From Rhizobium sp. RU36D (lineage in GTDB: Bacteria > Pseudomonadota > Alphaproteobacteria > Rhizobiales > Rhizobiaceae), in assembly GCF_900176345.1 (NCBI RefSeq), contig NZ_FWXU01000009.1:62001-126000 (forward strand): a DNA stretch of 64,000 nt. Reading direction: 5' to 3'. Numbering within the stretch: the first letter of the stretch is position 1; the number at the start of each line of letters is the position of its first letter. Made by a program: the position numbers and the translations under genes. The notes under the pieces were generated by a model that saw only the letters and a program-made list of their open reading frames with translations, was not told where the DNA came from and did not search any database. Positions 35,979 to 46,402 of this stretch are shown in pieces.

Positions 35979-37013
35979 ATGGGCTTTAAGATTGCAGTAG
36001 CGGGCGCGACCGGAAATGTCGGCCGCGAGATGTTGAACATCCTGGCAGAGCGCGGTTTCCCCGCCGATGAAGTTGTGGCGCTGGCATCGCCACGTTCGCA
36101 GGGCACGGAAGTTTCCTTCGGCGACAAGGTGCTGAAGGTTCAGAACCTCGAAAATTATGACTTTTCCGACACCGATATCTGCCTGATGTCGGCCGGCGGC
36201 GACGTTTCGAAGAAGTGGTCGCCCAAGATCGGCGCCCAGGGTTGCGTCGTCATCGACAATTCCTCGGCCTGGCGTTACGACGCCGAGGTTCCGCTGATCG
36301 TACCGGAAGTGAACCCGGACGCCATCAGCCTGTTCACCAAGAAGAACATCATCGCCAATCCGAATTGCTCGACGGCGCAGCTCGTCGTGGCGCTGAAGCC
36401 TTTGCATGACGCCGCCAAGATCAAGCGCGTGGTCGTCTCCACCTACCAGTCCGTTTCAGGCGCCGGCAAGGAAGGCATGGACGAACTCTTCACCCAGACC
36501 CGCGCCGTCTTCGTGGCCGATCCGGTGGAATCGAAGAAGTTCACCAAGCGCATCGCCTTCAACGTCATTCCCCATATCGATAGCTTCATGGAAGACGGCT
36601 ACACGAAGGAAGAATGGAAGGTTCTGGCCGAGACCAAGAAGATGCTCGACCCGAAGATCAAGGTGACCTGCACGGCCGTGCGCGTTCCGGTTTTCATCGG
36701 CCACTCGGAATCGGTCAACATCGAGTTCGAAAACGAGATCACTGCCGATCAGGCCCGCGAAATCCTGCGCGAAGCGCCGGGTTGCCTCGTCATCGACAAG
36801 CATGAGAACGGCGGCTACATCACGCCCTACGAAAGCGCCGGCGAAGACGCGACCTTCATCTCCCGTATCCGCGAGGATGCCACCGTCGAGAACGGCCTGA
36901 ACATGTGGGTGGTCTCCGACAACCTGCGCAAGGGTGCGGCCCTCAACGCCATCCAGATCGCCGAACTGCTGGTCAATCGCGGCCTGATCAAGCCGAAGAA
37001 GCTCGCAGCCTAA
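35979..37013 (+). CDS. asd: Aspartate-semialdehyde dehydrogenase
   Basis: Makes L-aspartate 4-semialdehyde from aspartyl phosphate, the branch point to lysine/DAP, threonine and methionine. It has 344 residues from the ATG at 35979, with agcagga in front. The NADP-binding start is IAVAGATGNVGREML; the active-site cysteine is C130 in IANPNCSTAQ; VVVSTYQSVSGAGKEGMDEL, FNVIPHID and VPVFIGHSESVNIEF are characteristic. It is preceded by a possible regulatory leader peptide and followed by a hairpin. DapF, further upstream in the window, uses its product line. Confidence 0.97.
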   Translation: MGFKIAVAGATGNVGREMLNILAERGFPADEVVALASPRSQGTEVSFGDKVLKVQNLENYDFSDTDICLMSAGGDVSKKWSPKIGAQGCVVIDNSSAWRYDAEVPLIVPEVNPDAISLFTKKNIIANPNCSTAQLVVALKPLHDAAKIKRVVVSTYQSVSGAGKEGMDELFTQTRAVFVADPVESKKFTKRIAFNVIPHIDSFMEDGYTKEEWKVLAETKKMLDPKIKVTCTAVRVPVFIGHSESVNIEFENEITADQAREILREAPGCLVIDKHENGGYITPYESAGEDATFISRIREDATVENGLNMWVVSDNLRKGAALNAIQIAELLVNRGLIKPKKLAA

Positions 37014-37034
37014 GCTGATCTGCCGGGTTTAACT

Positions 37035-37059
37035 CCGGGTGTGGCCTGACCACGCCCGG
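37035..37059 (+). terminator. Terminator hairpin after asd
   Basis: A 10-bp stem ccgggtgtgg/ccacgcccgg (one G-T pair) with a cctga loop, 21 bp after the asd stop. The T-run (attctcctgtttt) is weak. Confidence 0.65.
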
Positions 37060-37218
37060 ATTCTCCTGTTTTGCGCCCACGAAGACAGCAAATAACGTCG
37101 TCGTGAATGATTTCTTAAGTAAATCGGCGCCAGAGAGAGTTCCGTTACGTGACAGAATCATCAAGTGCTGTCATGTATCGGCCAGTTAATTTACCCCAGC
37201 GAAAGGCTTTAGAACGCG

Positions 37219-38043
37219 ATGCGTGTTGGCACCCTTCTGACTTCAGCCCTGATTGTCGTGGCGAGCACCGTGTTCGCTGCATCCGACGCAAGCGCTGCTC
37301 AGTGCGGAAACACGGGCGCGGGCTTTGATGCTTGGGTCGCTCAGTTCAAGAAAGACGCGGTCGCAAACGGCGTGAAGGCCGATGTGGTCAACAGAGCCAT
37401 GTCATCCGTGTCCTACAACACCGGCACGATCCGCGCTGACCGGGGCCAGAAGAGCTTCAAGCTTTCCTTCGACCAGTTCATGGCAAAGCGAGGCGGCCAG
37501 GCCATCATCTCCCGCGGCAAGGGCATGAAGCAGAACAATGCCAGCCTGCTCAACAATATCGAGCGCCGCTATGGTGTTCCCGCCGGTCCCCTCTTGGCGA
37601 TCTGGGGCATGGAAACAGGCTTTGGTGGCTTCCTGGGCAAGGAACATACGCTGTCGGCCGTGGCCACACTCGCCTATGACTGCCGTCGCTCGGAATTCTT
37701 CACCGACCAGCTCTATGCCGCGCTGCAGCTCGTTGCGACCAACTCCTTGAGCGTCAATGCTCGCGGTGCTGCCCATGGCGAAATCGGCCAGACCCAGTTC
37801 CTGCCGCGCAATGTGGTAAAATACGGCGTTGATGGCGATGGCGACGGCCGGGTTGATCTAGTGGGTTCGCGTGCCGATGCCCTGGCGTCTACGGCCAATT
37901 TCCTGCGGGGTCACGGTTGGCGGGCAGGGGCGGGCTATCAGCCGGGCCAGCCGAATTTCGTGGCACTTCAGGGTTGGAATGCGGCCTCCGTCTACCAGGA
38001 GGCGATTGCCTATATCGGCGCCCGCATCGACGGCCAGCAGTAA
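37219..38043 (+). CDS. Lytic murein transglycosylase (MltB family)
   Basis: Periplasmic enzyme cleaving peptidoglycan glycosidic bonds to 1,6-anhydro products. It has 274 residues: a signal peptide (about 1-27, ending ASA-AQ), then the SLT-2 domain with FDAWVAQFKKDAVANGV, the catalytic glutamate in AIWGMETGFGG, the typical STLAYD-like VATLAYDCRRSEFF and GEIGQTQFLPRNVVKYGVDGDGDGRVDL. The domain ends with a PG-type QPNFVALQGWN. It lacks a lipobox, so it is probably soluble rather than lipid-anchored like E. coli MltB. It is monocistronic, convergent with the diguanylate cyclase gene. Confidence 0.93.
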   Translation: MRVGTLLTSALIVVASTVFAASDASAAQCGNTGAGFDAWVAQFKKDAVANGVKADVVNRAMSSVSYNTGTIRADRGQKSFKLSFDQFMAKRGGQAIISRGKGMKQNNASLLNNIERRYGVPAGPLLAIWGMETGFGGFLGKEHTLSAVATLAYDCRRSEFFTDQLYAALQLVATNSLSVNARGAAHGEIGQTQFLPRNVVKYGVDGDGDGRVDLVGSRADALASTANFLRGHGWRAGAGYQPGQPNFVALQGWNAASVYQEAIAYIGARIDGQQ

Positions 38044-38073
38044 AAGCCGGCTGCCGATCCGCCGGGACCAACT

Positions 38074-39681
38074 TTAAGCAAACCGAACTTCGCGGCGTTC
38101 CATGGAGATTTCATTGAAGTCTCCATCCCGCACGACCTTGTTTCGACCGGAAAATTTCGCAGCATAGAGCGCAAGATCGGCCTTCTTGATCATCGCGTTG
38201 AGATGGCCGCTTTCGAGCGCACCATGATGAGCGGCGCAGCCAAAGCTGGCGGTCACCCGGATCGTCTTGCCGCTCGGCAGATGAATATCCGTGGCGGCGA
38301 TGGCCTCGCGGACATCCTCAGCCGCAAGCGCCGCTTCCACAAGGCCGGTATTCGGCAGCAGCGCCACGAATTCCTCGCCGCCATGGCGTGCCAGCAGATC
38401 ACCGGAGCGGAAGCTGCCGCGCGCAACCCGTGCCACTTGCGCCAGAACCGCATCGCCACCATCATGGCCATGGACATCATTGACCTGTTTGAAGCGATCG
38501 AGATCGAAAATAACAAGCGAATGGACAGCTTCACCATCGGACCGGGTCTCGATAGAGCGCAGGGCGGCATCGAAACCGCGTCGATTGGGCATGCCTGTCA
38601 AAACGTCCGTGTGCGAGGCGCTGCGAAGTTCCTGGATTAGTGCTTCACGGTCGCGAGTCAGGCGGTCGACCAGCCGTATACCCTTGGTCGCCAGCACAAG
38701 CACCGTTGTGGTGAGCACAAGCATGACAATCACGCCCGTGATGAGCGCAAGAAAGTGCATGCGGGACTGCAGGGTCAGGCTGTCCGCCAGTTCGCGCGTA
38801 TCGCGAATATGCTTGGCGAGGTCCGCCTTCCACGCCTCCATGCGTTGCGCGTGAAGCTCGGTCCAGGCATCGGCAAGACGTTGCGGGGAACCGGACAAAC
38901 TGGCCGGCTGCAAGCCGCGAGTCCGGATATGGGAGAGCACATCGCGAAATTGAGTGCCGCTCTCGCTGTTGTGAAACTTAAGCACCGCACGCTGCTCAGC
39001 ATATTCGAATTCAGCAAGTTCCTGTAGCCGGGCATCATAGACATGGACCGCCTTGAACAGGGCCTCGTTCTCCTGTGGCGTGAGTTCGACACCCGACAGA
39101 TATTGATAGCCAAAGGCGGAAATGATCATGCCTGCTTCGTGTCCGTGCAGCATCGCCTGCAACTGATCGAGCTTTCGCAGGAGCCGGTTGTCGTTGATCT
39201 GCTCGTCGAGCGCATTCACGAGATCGAGATAGGCTTCTGAAAGAGGGCGATAAACCTCCAGGAGCGAAAGCGTCGTCGCCTGCCCTTGCTCGACCTGTTC
39301 CCGAAACTTGTGGAGGGTATCCAACTGTCCACGAAGAGCCGCATAGGGGTCTTGTAAGCTATGATCGGTGAGGTTTTCCTGGATTAAGGCGTCCAGCCTT
39401 TCGTTCTGCCGGTCCAGTTCAGCCTGCGCCTGCTCGAAAGCGAGCTTGGTCGCGGGGCCGGGATCTTTCAGGTAGTTGGTAACAGCCTCCGCTTCATCCG
39501 GCGTCGCGGAGGAAGCAATCTCTCCGGCCATCGTCAAAAGAGTGGCATATTCGCGTGTCGCTTCCACACTGGACAGATCGCGATAGGTATAGGCGATCAG
39601 GACTCCTGCTTCCAGGGTCATGGCGAGCGTCGGCAGCAGAAGTGCCGCCATCACCACCTTCTTGATCATCACCAGATGCAT
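38074..39681 (-). CDS. Membrane diguanylate cyclase (GGDEF)
   Basis: A 535-residue enzyme that should make cyclic di-GMP. The N-terminal helix (VVMAALLLPTLAMTLEAGVLIAY, near 10-30) and a second helix (LALITGVIVMLVLTTTVLVLAT, near 315) bracket a helical periplasmic sensor region. The GGDEF domain carries the active site GGEEF (about 432-436), preceded by RSGD five residues before, the RxxD inhibitory site, so feedback inhibition is expected. No EAL or HAMP domain is seen. I start at 39681, where gaggg precedes the ATG; an upstream ATG would add 15 residues. The input signal is unknown. Confidence 0.92.
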   Translation of the reverse strand: MHLVMIKKVVMAALLLPTLAMTLEAGVLIAYTYRDLSSVEATREYATLLTMAGEIASSATPDEAEAVTNYLKDPGPATKLAFEQAQAELDRQNERLDALIQENLTDHSLQDPYAALRGQLDTLHKFREQVEQGQATTLSLLEVYRPLSEAYLDLVNALDEQINDNRLLRKLDQLQAMLHGHEAGMIISAFGYQYLSGVELTPQENEALFKAVHVYDARLQELAEFEYAEQRAVLKFHNSESGTQFRDVLSHIRTRGLQPASLSGSPQRLADAWTELHAQRMEAWKADLAKHIRDTRELADSLTLQSRMHFLALITGVIVMLVLTTTVLVLATKGIRLVDRLTRDREALIQELRSASHTDVLTGMPNRRGFDAALRSIETRSDGEAVHSLVIFDLDRFKQVNDVHGHDGGDAVLAQVARVARGSFRSGDLLARHGGEEFVALLPNTGLVEAALAAEDVREAIAATDIHLPSGKTIRVTASFGCAAHHGALESGHLNAMIKKADLALYAAKFSGRNKVVRDGDFNEISMERREVRFA

Positions 39682-39788
39682 GCAACCCTCTTCCCACGCC
39701 TGATATACAGAGGGTAAAGGCTCCAAGGTCCAGCGCTAACACCCCAATCCTAAAGGTGTATAGCGTAGACGGCTGAAAAATATCTGAA

Positions 39789-40463
39789 TCAGGCCTGGGC
39801 GGCCAAGGCATCTGCCGGGAGGACCGGCTCCATGCGTGAGAAATCCCTGGTCTGGGGATCCATGACCCACAATTCGCCATTGCCGATATCGAACCAGGCA
39901 CCGTGCAGGCTGAGCTTGCCGCGCTGTTCGAGGATCTGGACGCACGGGAAGGTCCGGAGATTGGCAATGGAATTGCGGATCGAAATCCGCTCCAGGGCCG
40001 TCTGCCGTTCGGTCGCGGTCATGATGTCATTGGACTGGATCTGCTCGGCCGCCGGCTTCAGCAGGCCCATCCACTTGCCGATGAAATCACCAGGGGAAAG
40101 TGGTTCTGAATTGGGATCGAGCGCCGCCTTGATGCCGCCGCAGCGGCCATGGCCCATGACGATGATATCCCGCACCCGGAGAGACTGCACCGCAAATTCC
40201 AGCGCTGCCGATGTCGCATGATAATTGCCATCGGGCTCGTAAGGCGGAACCATGTTTGCGACATTACGCACGACGAACAATTCGCCGGGGCCGGCATCGA
40301 AGATCATTTCGGGGGCGGCGCGCGAATCGCAGCAGGCGATGATCAGCGTGCTGGGCTTCTGCCCCTCTTCCGCGAGCTTCTGATAGCGATCGCGCGCGTC
40401 GCGATAGCGACCGCTCATGAAGTTGTTGTAACCGTCGATGAGGGAGCTCGGAAAGTGCTGCAT
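39789..40463 (-). CDS. Beta-class carbonic anhydrase
   Basis: Zinc enzyme interconverting CO2 and bicarbonate, 224 residues. The zinc and catalytic residues are in CCDSR (Cys44, Asp46, Arg48) and GHGRCGG (His105, Cys108). The rest matches the family (FVVRNVANMVPPYEPDGNYHATSAALEFAV region at about 62-92). It is alone on the minus strand between the diguanylate cyclase and pdxY genes. A role in supplying bicarbonate to carboxylases is likely but not shown by context. Confidence 0.95.
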   Translation of the reverse strand: MQHFPSSLIDGYNNFMSGRYRDARDRYQKLAEEGQKPSTLIIACCDSRAAPEMIFDAGPGELFVVRNVANMVPPYEPDGNYHATSAALEFAVQSLRVRDIIVMGHGRCGGIKAALDPNSEPLSPGDFIGKWMGLLKPAAEQIQSNDIMTATERQTALERISIRNSIANLRTFPCVQILEQRGKLSLHGAWFDIGNGELWVMDPQTRDFSRMEPVLPADALAAQA

Positions 40464-40548
40464 ATCCTTGAATTACAGCGGTCGAATCACTTACGCAACC
40501 GCCCTGCAGACGAATCAGCCCTGCATCCCCATATCAGCCAGGGAAAGC

Positions 40549-41424
40549 CTATCGCGAGCTGCGCTGGGCCGGGTGCATCAGCCTGCGCATCTGCACCAGC
40601 GCCATCGGCGTGGACAGGCTCGAAGCGTCGCTGGTCAGCGTCAACTCGTCATTGCCGCGCTTCATCGTCCGGGCAAGGATCTCATAGACGCTGGCGGTTG
40701 CCAGCTGCAGCGCCTGCTCTTCGCCATGTCCCTGCAGAATACGGGCAAGGAACAGAGCCGCCAGGAGATCGCCGAGGCCATTGGGTGGCCGGTCGATCAG
40801 CCGGTGCTCCGCGAGAAGCGCATGACGTCCTGATAGGAGAAGGTTGCCTGTGCCGCCCGCCATCATCGGCACGGCCGATGTCACCAGCATGCGGGCCGGT
40901 CCCAGCGACAGCGCAGCATCCATGATCTGCTGATTGCTGGAAAGCTCTACCCCGCTTAGCCAGCCCAGTTCGAACCGGTTGGGCGTGGCGACGGAGGCAA
41001 GCGGGATCAGATGATCGCGCACGGCAGCGGCCGTCTCCTCGGCGATATAGAGCCCGCCATTGTCGCCCATGACGGGATCGCAGACATAGGTGAGATCGGG
41101 ATTCTTGGCCCGCAAGGCGGAAACCAGGCGGGCGACGGCCCGTGGCTGTGCCGCATTGGCGAAATAGCCGCTCAGGACTGCGGTGACTTCACCGGTCCAG
41201 CGCGCGCCGATCAGGTCATCGATCGCCCGGTCGAATTCGCCCTCGGGAAAGGTCATGCGCGTCGAGGGGCCATGACCGGGATGCCAGGGCAGGACGACCG
41301 TGGGCATTGCCCAGACCGGAAAACCGAGCGTCTCCAGGGCAAATACCGCTGCGCGGTTTCCCACGCCGCCGCGCACGACATGGCTCGATATGACGATGAC
41401 TGCGCCTGCGGGCTTTTCCGACAT
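40549..41424 (-). CDS. pdxY: Pyridoxal kinase PdxY
   Basis: Phosphorylates pyridoxal for salvage of the PLP cofactor; ribokinase-like fold of 291 residues. Features: VISSHVVRGGVGNRAAVFALETLGFPVWAMPTV at the start (about 9-41), VCDPVMGDNGGLY in the ATP-site region, ATPNRFELGWLSG, and the catalytic GLGDLLAALFLARI. The GTGD anion-hole motif reads NGLGD here. The ATG at 41424 is chosen because it gives the family N-terminus; the ribosome site is weak. It is divergent from the glutamate dehydrogenase gene. Confidence 0.92.
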   Translation of the reverse strand: MSEKPAGAVIVISSHVVRGGVGNRAAVFALETLGFPVWAMPTVVLPWHPGHGPSTRMTFPEGEFDRAIDDLIGARWTGEVTAVLSGYFANAAQPRAVARLVSALRAKNPDLTYVCDPVMGDNGGLYIAEETAAAVRDHLIPLASVATPNRFELGWLSGVELSSNQQIMDAALSLGPARMLVTSAVPMMAGGTGNLLLSGRHALLAEHRLIDRPPNGLGDLLAALFLARILQGHGEEQALQLATASVYEILARTMKRGNDELTLTSDASSLSTPMALVQMRRLMHPAQRSSR

Positions 41425-41608
41425 GCTGCCAATTCCAGATTTACATTGCGACGTTGATCGTCCCTTGGCGGCGGAACTGTCAATACGCGGATTTATGAAG
41501 TTTTCGAACTTTGCCCTCTTCAAGACTATAACCTTGTCAAGTTCTCGCTTTAATACATCATTTCGAAATCATTTTTCCGCAGCTTGAGCGGGATTCCAGG
41601 GGAGAGAG

Positions 41609-44600
41609 ATGGTAATGGCGACGGCACGAAAGACGAAGCGGGAACAGCAATTCCTGGCAGCGCAGAAGATCGCGGCAGCGATCGAGGCGCCGTTCATCGA
41701 TCCATCCATCCTCTATGGGCGAGCGAGCAATGACGACCTCGACCGCTGCACGCCGGAAATGCTGGCATTGTCGGCCGTTCGGGCCGCAGCCGACCTGAAG
41801 GCCTGGGACGGCCATACCGCCTCCATCAGGATCGACACCGTGGCAGATGTCGAGCCGGACGGCGTGCCGGTCAGCATTCTCTCCATCGTCGATAACAACA
41901 AGCCGTTCCTCTACGATTCCGTCATGGGGGAGGTGACCAGCCGCTATCGCGACATCTATCTTGCGGTGCATCCGATTCTCTATGCCGAATCGCCATCCGA
42001 TGTGATCCTGGCGGAAGGCGACGCCCATCTCGATCCGGCCAAGCGCATTAGCTATATCCAGCTGCATCTGGCGCCGCTCGACGGCAATCAAGCCGACGCA
42101 TTGATTGCTGCCCTTGCCAATGTGCTGCAGCAGGTGCGCCTGACGGCCGCCGACTGGAAGCCCATGCTGGAGGCGCTGGATGGGGCGATCGCGCAACTGG
42201 GATCCCAGACCGGCGGGCGCCGCAAGGCCGAACGCGAGGAGGCGCTGGCCTTTCTCGACTGGCTGCGCAACGACAATTTCACCTTCCTCGGCATGCGTGA
42301 ATATCTCTATTCCGGCGAAGGGGCTGACGCCAAGCTGGAGCGCGGCGAGGGCACGGGACTGGGGATCCTCTCCAATCCCGACGTGTTGGTTCTCAGGCAA
42401 GGCCGGCATGCCACCATCACCACACCGGAAATCCTGGCGTTTCTGCAGGGACCGGACTTCCTGATCGTTACCAAGGCCAATGTGAAGTCGGTCGTCCATC
42501 GCCGGGCCTATATGGACTATGTCGGCGTCAAACGCTTCGACGCCGAGGGCCGGGTGATCGGCGAACTCAGGATCGTCGGCCTGTTTACGGCTACCGCCTA
42601 CACCCATTCGGCCAACGAGATACCCTTGCTCCGGGCAAAGGTCGACAAGGTGGTCAAGCATTTCGGCTTTGACCCCCAGAGCCATTCCGGCCGCATCTTG
42701 CAGAACACGCTCGAATCCTATCCGCGCGATGACCTGTTCCAGATCGATGTCGATTTGCTCGCCAAATTCTGCGAGCAGATCAACGACCTGACCGAGCGGC
42801 CGCGGGTCCGCGTGCTGCCCCGCATCGACCACTTCGACCGTTTCGTTTCGCTGATCGTCTATGTGCCGCGCGAGGAATACAATTCCAATGTCCGGGAAAA
42901 GATCGGCAGCTATCTGAAGACGGTCTATGACGGCCATGTCTCCGCCTACTACCCCGCGTTTCCAGAGGGCGGGGTTGCCCGCGTACACTTCATTATCGGC
43001 CGTGCAGAAGGCAAGACGCCGCGCATCGCCCAGGCCGAGCTGGAAGCGGCCATCCGCCAGATCACCACGCGCTGGCTGGACCACTTCCATGCACTCGCGG
43101 GACCGGGAGCACCGGTGGTCGAGCTGACCCAGGCCTATGAAGAGGCCTATACGCCCGAAGAGGCGGTGCGTGATCTGCCGCATATCCAAAGCTGCCTTTC
43201 AGGCGGCGCCGTCAGCATCACCTTCCACGACCAGATCCATGACGGAAGGCCTGTCCTCTATCTGAAGATCTTCCATGCCGGCGCTCACCTGCCTCTGTCG
43301 CGGCGTGTACCGCTCCTGGAAAATCTCGGCTTTTCCGTCATCAGCGAGCGCACCTTCGACATCAGCGCACCGACCCCTGACGCGCCCGAGCGACTGGTCG
43401 TTCTGCACGACATGGAACTGGAGGTGCGCGGCGGCCAGGCCTTCGACATTTCCAAGCACGGCGCCCGCGTCGAAGAGGCCTTCCTCGCCGCCTTTTCCGG
43501 ACTTGTGGACAATGACAGCTTCAACCGGCTGGTGCTGGCGGCGGGCCTGACCGCCCGCGAGGTGACGGTGCTGCGCGCCTATGCCGCCTATCTGCGCCAA
43601 TGCGGTATCGTCTACTCCCAGGATCACATCGCCGAAACGCTGAACAAGCATGCCAGTGTCTCCGCCAGTCTGTTCACCCTGTTCAGCGATACCTTCGATC
43701 CGGCACTCGGTGAGAAGCCGCGCCTGCGCAGGCTGACTGAGACGCGGAAGGCGATCGAGACGGCACTTGCCGCCGTGCCGAGCCTGGACGAAGACCGCAT
43801 CCTGCGGCGGACGCTGAATGCCATTGATGCCACCCTACGCACCAATTATTTCCAGCGCGGCGATGACGGCAGACCGAGGCCGATGCTGGCCTTCAAGATC
43901 GATCCGCAACTGCTCGATTCGCTGCCCGATCCCCGTCCGTTCCGCGAAATCTTCGTCTTCGGTGTTCAGGTGGAGGGCATTCACCTGCGCTTCGGTAAGG
44001 TCGCGCGCGGCGGCCTGCGCTGGTCGGATAGGGCACAGGACTACCGAACCGAAGTGCTGGGTCTCGTCAAGGCGCAGCAGGTCAAGAACGCCGTCATCGT
44101 GCCGGTGGGCGCCAAGGGCGGCTTCTATCCGAAGCAACTGCCAACAGGCGGCAATCGCGACGACTTCCTCAATGCCGGCCGCGAAGCCTACAAGACCTTT
44201 ATCCGCACGCTCCTGTCGATTACCGACAATATCAGCGGCGGCGAGGTGGTGCCGCCCAAGGATACGGTGCGGCTGGACGAGGACGATCCTTATTTCGTCG
44301 TCGCTGCCGACAAGGGAACGGCAACCTTCTCAGACACTGCCAATGGGCTGGCGCGGGAGGCGGGTTTCTGGCTGGACGACGCCTTCGCCTCAGGCGGCTC
44401 GGCGGGTTACGACCACAAGAAGATGGGCATTACCGCCCGCGGCGCCTGGGAGACGGTGAAGCGCCATTTCCGCGAAATGGACGTGGACATCCAGACGACG
44501 CCCTTCTCCGTCGTCGGCGTCGGTGACATGTCGGGCGACGTGTTCGGCAATGGTATGCTGCTATCGGAACATATCCGGCTGATCGCCGCCTTCGACCACC

Positions 44601-46402
44601 GCGACATCATCATCGATCCCGATCCGGACACGGCCAAATCCTTTGCCGAGCGAAAGCGCATGTTCGCCCTGCCGCGATCCAGCTGGCAGGATTATGACCG
44701 CAAGGCGCTTTCCAAGGGCGCCATGATCATTTCCCGTGCGGAAAAATCCGTGACGCTGACCGCCGAGGCGGCAGCCGCGATCGGTCTTGCCTCAACGGTG
44801 GCGACGCCCCTGGAGATCATGACGGCGATCCTCAAGGCCAAGGTGGATCTGCTGTGGTTCGGCGGCATCGGCACCTATGTGAAGAGCCCGAGCGAAACCG
44901 ACGCCGAAGTCGGCGACCGCGCCAATGACCCAATCCGTATCACGGCCAACGAGGTGGGGGCCAAGGTCATCGGAGAAGGCGCCAATCTCGGTGTGACGCA
45001 GAAGGGACGCATCGCCTATGCGCTTCATGGCGGGCGTTGCAATTCCGATGCGATCGACAATTCGGCCGGCGTGAATTCCTCCGACATCGAGGTCAACATC
45101 AAGATAGGTCTGTCAACCGCACTTGCCGATGGACGCCTGACGCTGCCCAAGCGCGACAAGCTGCTGGCCGAGATGACTGATGAAGTGGCCGAGCTGGTAT
45201 TGCGCAACAACTACCTGCAATCCCTGGCGATTTCGCTGACGGAACGGCAGGGCACGGCCAATCGCGAGGAACTGAGCCGGCTCATGAGCCAGCTCGAGGC
45301 GGCGGGCAAGCTGAACCGCAAGGTCGAGTTCCTGCCCGACGACGCCGCAATCGCCGAACGCTATGCGTCTGGCCGGAGCCTGACGCGGCCGGAAATCGGT
45401 GTTCTGCTCTCCTATGCCAAGCTGACCCTGTTCGATGCGCTGGTGGACAGCGAACTGCCCGACGATCCCTACTGCCAGACAACCCTGGCGCAGTATTTTC
45501 CGGCGAAGATGCGCAAGGCCTATGCCGGGGACATCGCAGGGCACCGGCTGAGCCGCGAGATCATCGCGACCGTGCTGGCCAACCATGTGATCAACCGCGG
45601 CGGGCCGGGCTTCATCGCCGCCATCGTCGATGAAACCGGCGCCCTGCCGGCGCATGTGGTGAAGGCCGCTTTGCTGGTGCGCGACGGGCTGGAATTGCCC
45701 AGGCTTTGGGAACGTGTCGATGCGCTCGATGCCAAGGTCTCGGGCGCCCTGCAGAACAGGCTCTATGCCACCATTGGCGCCAGCTATGTGCAGATGACCC
45801 GGCTGATCCTGCAGACGGATACGGCGGAGGGGGATCTTTCTACCGCTCTCACCCAGCTAAAGGCAGCGGTGAAGACCTTGCGACAGGCGACGCGAAGCAC
45901 CTTGCCCGAGGCGGCGAGGGATTTCATTGCGGCCGAAACCGCCGAACTGATGGAGGCCGGCGCGCCGCAGGAATTGGCCGCCGAGATCACCGCGCTTTGG
46001 ACCGTCATGCTGACGCCCGAAATCATGCAGATCGCCGAGCGCACCGGGACACCGCTGACCAGGGCGCTCGAGGGCTATTATGCCGTCAGCGAGCTGTTCC
46101 GCATTGGTCGGGTGATGGAATCGGCGCGCAGGGTGACCACGAACGATCACTATGACAGCCTTGCACTGACCCGCAGCATCGACCAGATCGCCACCGCCCG
46201 GCGCAACATCGTCATCTCGGCGCTGGCGAAATATCCTGACGAGAAGCAGCCGGTGACCGCCTGGCACGAGGGGGATCGGATCCGGATCAACCGGTTGGGT
46301 GCCGAACTGGTCAATCTCAGCGAAGGCGGCGATCCCAGCCTGTCCCGCATCACGGTGGCGGCAGCACTTCTGACCGACCTTGCGCATGACAGGACGAAGT
46401 GA
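41609..46402 (+). CDS. gdhB: NAD-dependent glutamate dehydrogenase (large, GDH-180 class)
   Basis: Oxidative deamination of glutamate to 2-oxoglutarate and ammonium; 1597 residues, the size of the homomeric 180-kDa class known from Streptomyces, Pseudomonas and Caulobacter. An N-terminal regulatory region of about 700 residues (ACT-like segments such as KPFLYDSVMGEV) precedes the catalytic core with KVARGGLRWSDRAQDYRTEVLGLVKAQQVKNAV, the substrate lysine region PVGAKGGFYPKQ, the NAD fold VVGVGDMSGDVFGNGML and GEGANLGVTQKGRI. The long C-terminal helical part is usual. The ATG at 41609 has aggggagag in front; ATG 41615 is an alternative. It is divergent from pdxY and probably monocistronic. Confidence 0.96.
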   Translation: MVMATARKTKREQQFLAAQKIAAAIEAPFIDPSILYGRASNDDLDRCTPEMLALSAVRAAADLKAWDGHTASIRIDTVADVEPDGVPVSILSIVDNNKPFLYDSVMGEVTSRYRDIYLAVHPILYAESPSDVILAEGDAHLDPAKRISYIQLHLAPLDGNQADALIAALANVLQQVRLTAADWKPMLEALDGAIAQLGSQTGGRRKAEREEALAFLDWLRNDNFTFLGMREYLYSGEGADAKLERGEGTGLGILSNPDVLVLRQGRHATITTPEILAFLQGPDFLIVTKANVKSVVHRRAYMDYVGVKRFDAEGRVIGELRIVGLFTATAYTHSANEIPLLRAKVDKVVKHFGFDPQSHSGRILQNTLESYPRDDLFQIDVDLLAKFCEQINDLTERPRVRVLPRIDHFDRFVSLIVYVPREEYNSNVREKIGSYLKTVYDGHVSAYYPAFPEGGVARVHFIIGRAEGKTPRIAQAELEAAIRQITTRWLDHFHALAGPGAPVVELTQAYEEAYTPEEAVRDLPHIQSCLSGGAVSITFHDQIHDGRPVLYLKIFHAGAHLPLSRRVPLLENLGFSVISERTFDISAPTPDAPERLVVLHDMELEVRGGQAFDISKHGARVEEAFLAAFSGLVDNDSFNRLVLAAGLTAREVTVLRAYAAYLRQCGIVYSQDHIAETLNKHASVSASLFTLFSDTFDPALGEKPRLRRLTETRKAIETALAAVPSLDEDRILRRTLNAIDATLRTNYFQRGDDGRPRPMLAFKIDPQLLDSLPDPRPFREIFVFGVQVEGIHLRFGKVARGGLRWSDRAQDYRTEVLGLVKAQQVKNAVIVPVGAKGGFYPKQLPTGGNRDDFLNAGREAYKTFIRTLLSITDNISGGEVVPPKDTVRLDEDDPYFVVAADKGTATFSDTANGLAREAGFWLDDAFASGGSAGYDHKKMGITARGAWETVKRHFREMDVDIQTTPFSVVGVGDMSGDVFGNGMLLSEHIRLIAAFDHRDIIIDPDPDTAKSFAERKRMFALPRSSWQDYDRKALSKGAMIISRAEKSVTLTAEAAAAIGLASTVATPLEIMTAILKAKVDLLWFGGIGTYVKSPSETDAEVGDRANDPIRITANEVGAKVIGEGANLGVTQKGRIAYALHGGRCNSDAIDNSAGVNSSDIEVNIKIGLSTALADGRLTLPKRDKLLAEMTDEVAELVLRNNYLQSLAISLTERQGTANREELSRLMSQLEAAGKLNRKVEFLPDDAAIAERYASGRSLTRPEIGVLLSYAKLTLFDALVDSELPDDPYCQTTLAQYFPAKMRKAYAGDIAGHRLSREIIATVLANHVINRGGPGFIAAIVDETGALPAHVVKAALLVRDGLELPRLWERVDALDAKVSGALQNRLYATIGASYVQMTRLILQTDTAEGDLSTALTQLKAAVKTLRQATRSTLPEAARDFIAAETAELMEAGAPQELAAEITALWTVMLTPEIMQIAERTGTPLTRALEGYYAVSELFRIGRVMESARRVTTNDHYDSLALTRSIDQIATARRNIVISALAKYPDEKQPVTAWHEGDRIRINRLGAELVNLSEGGDPSLSRITVAAALLTDLAHDRTK

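Noticed and set aside
41558..43189. 543-codon open frame antisense to the glutamate dehydrogenase gene
   Set aside because: A shadow of the gdh reading frame; no motif and no ribosome site.
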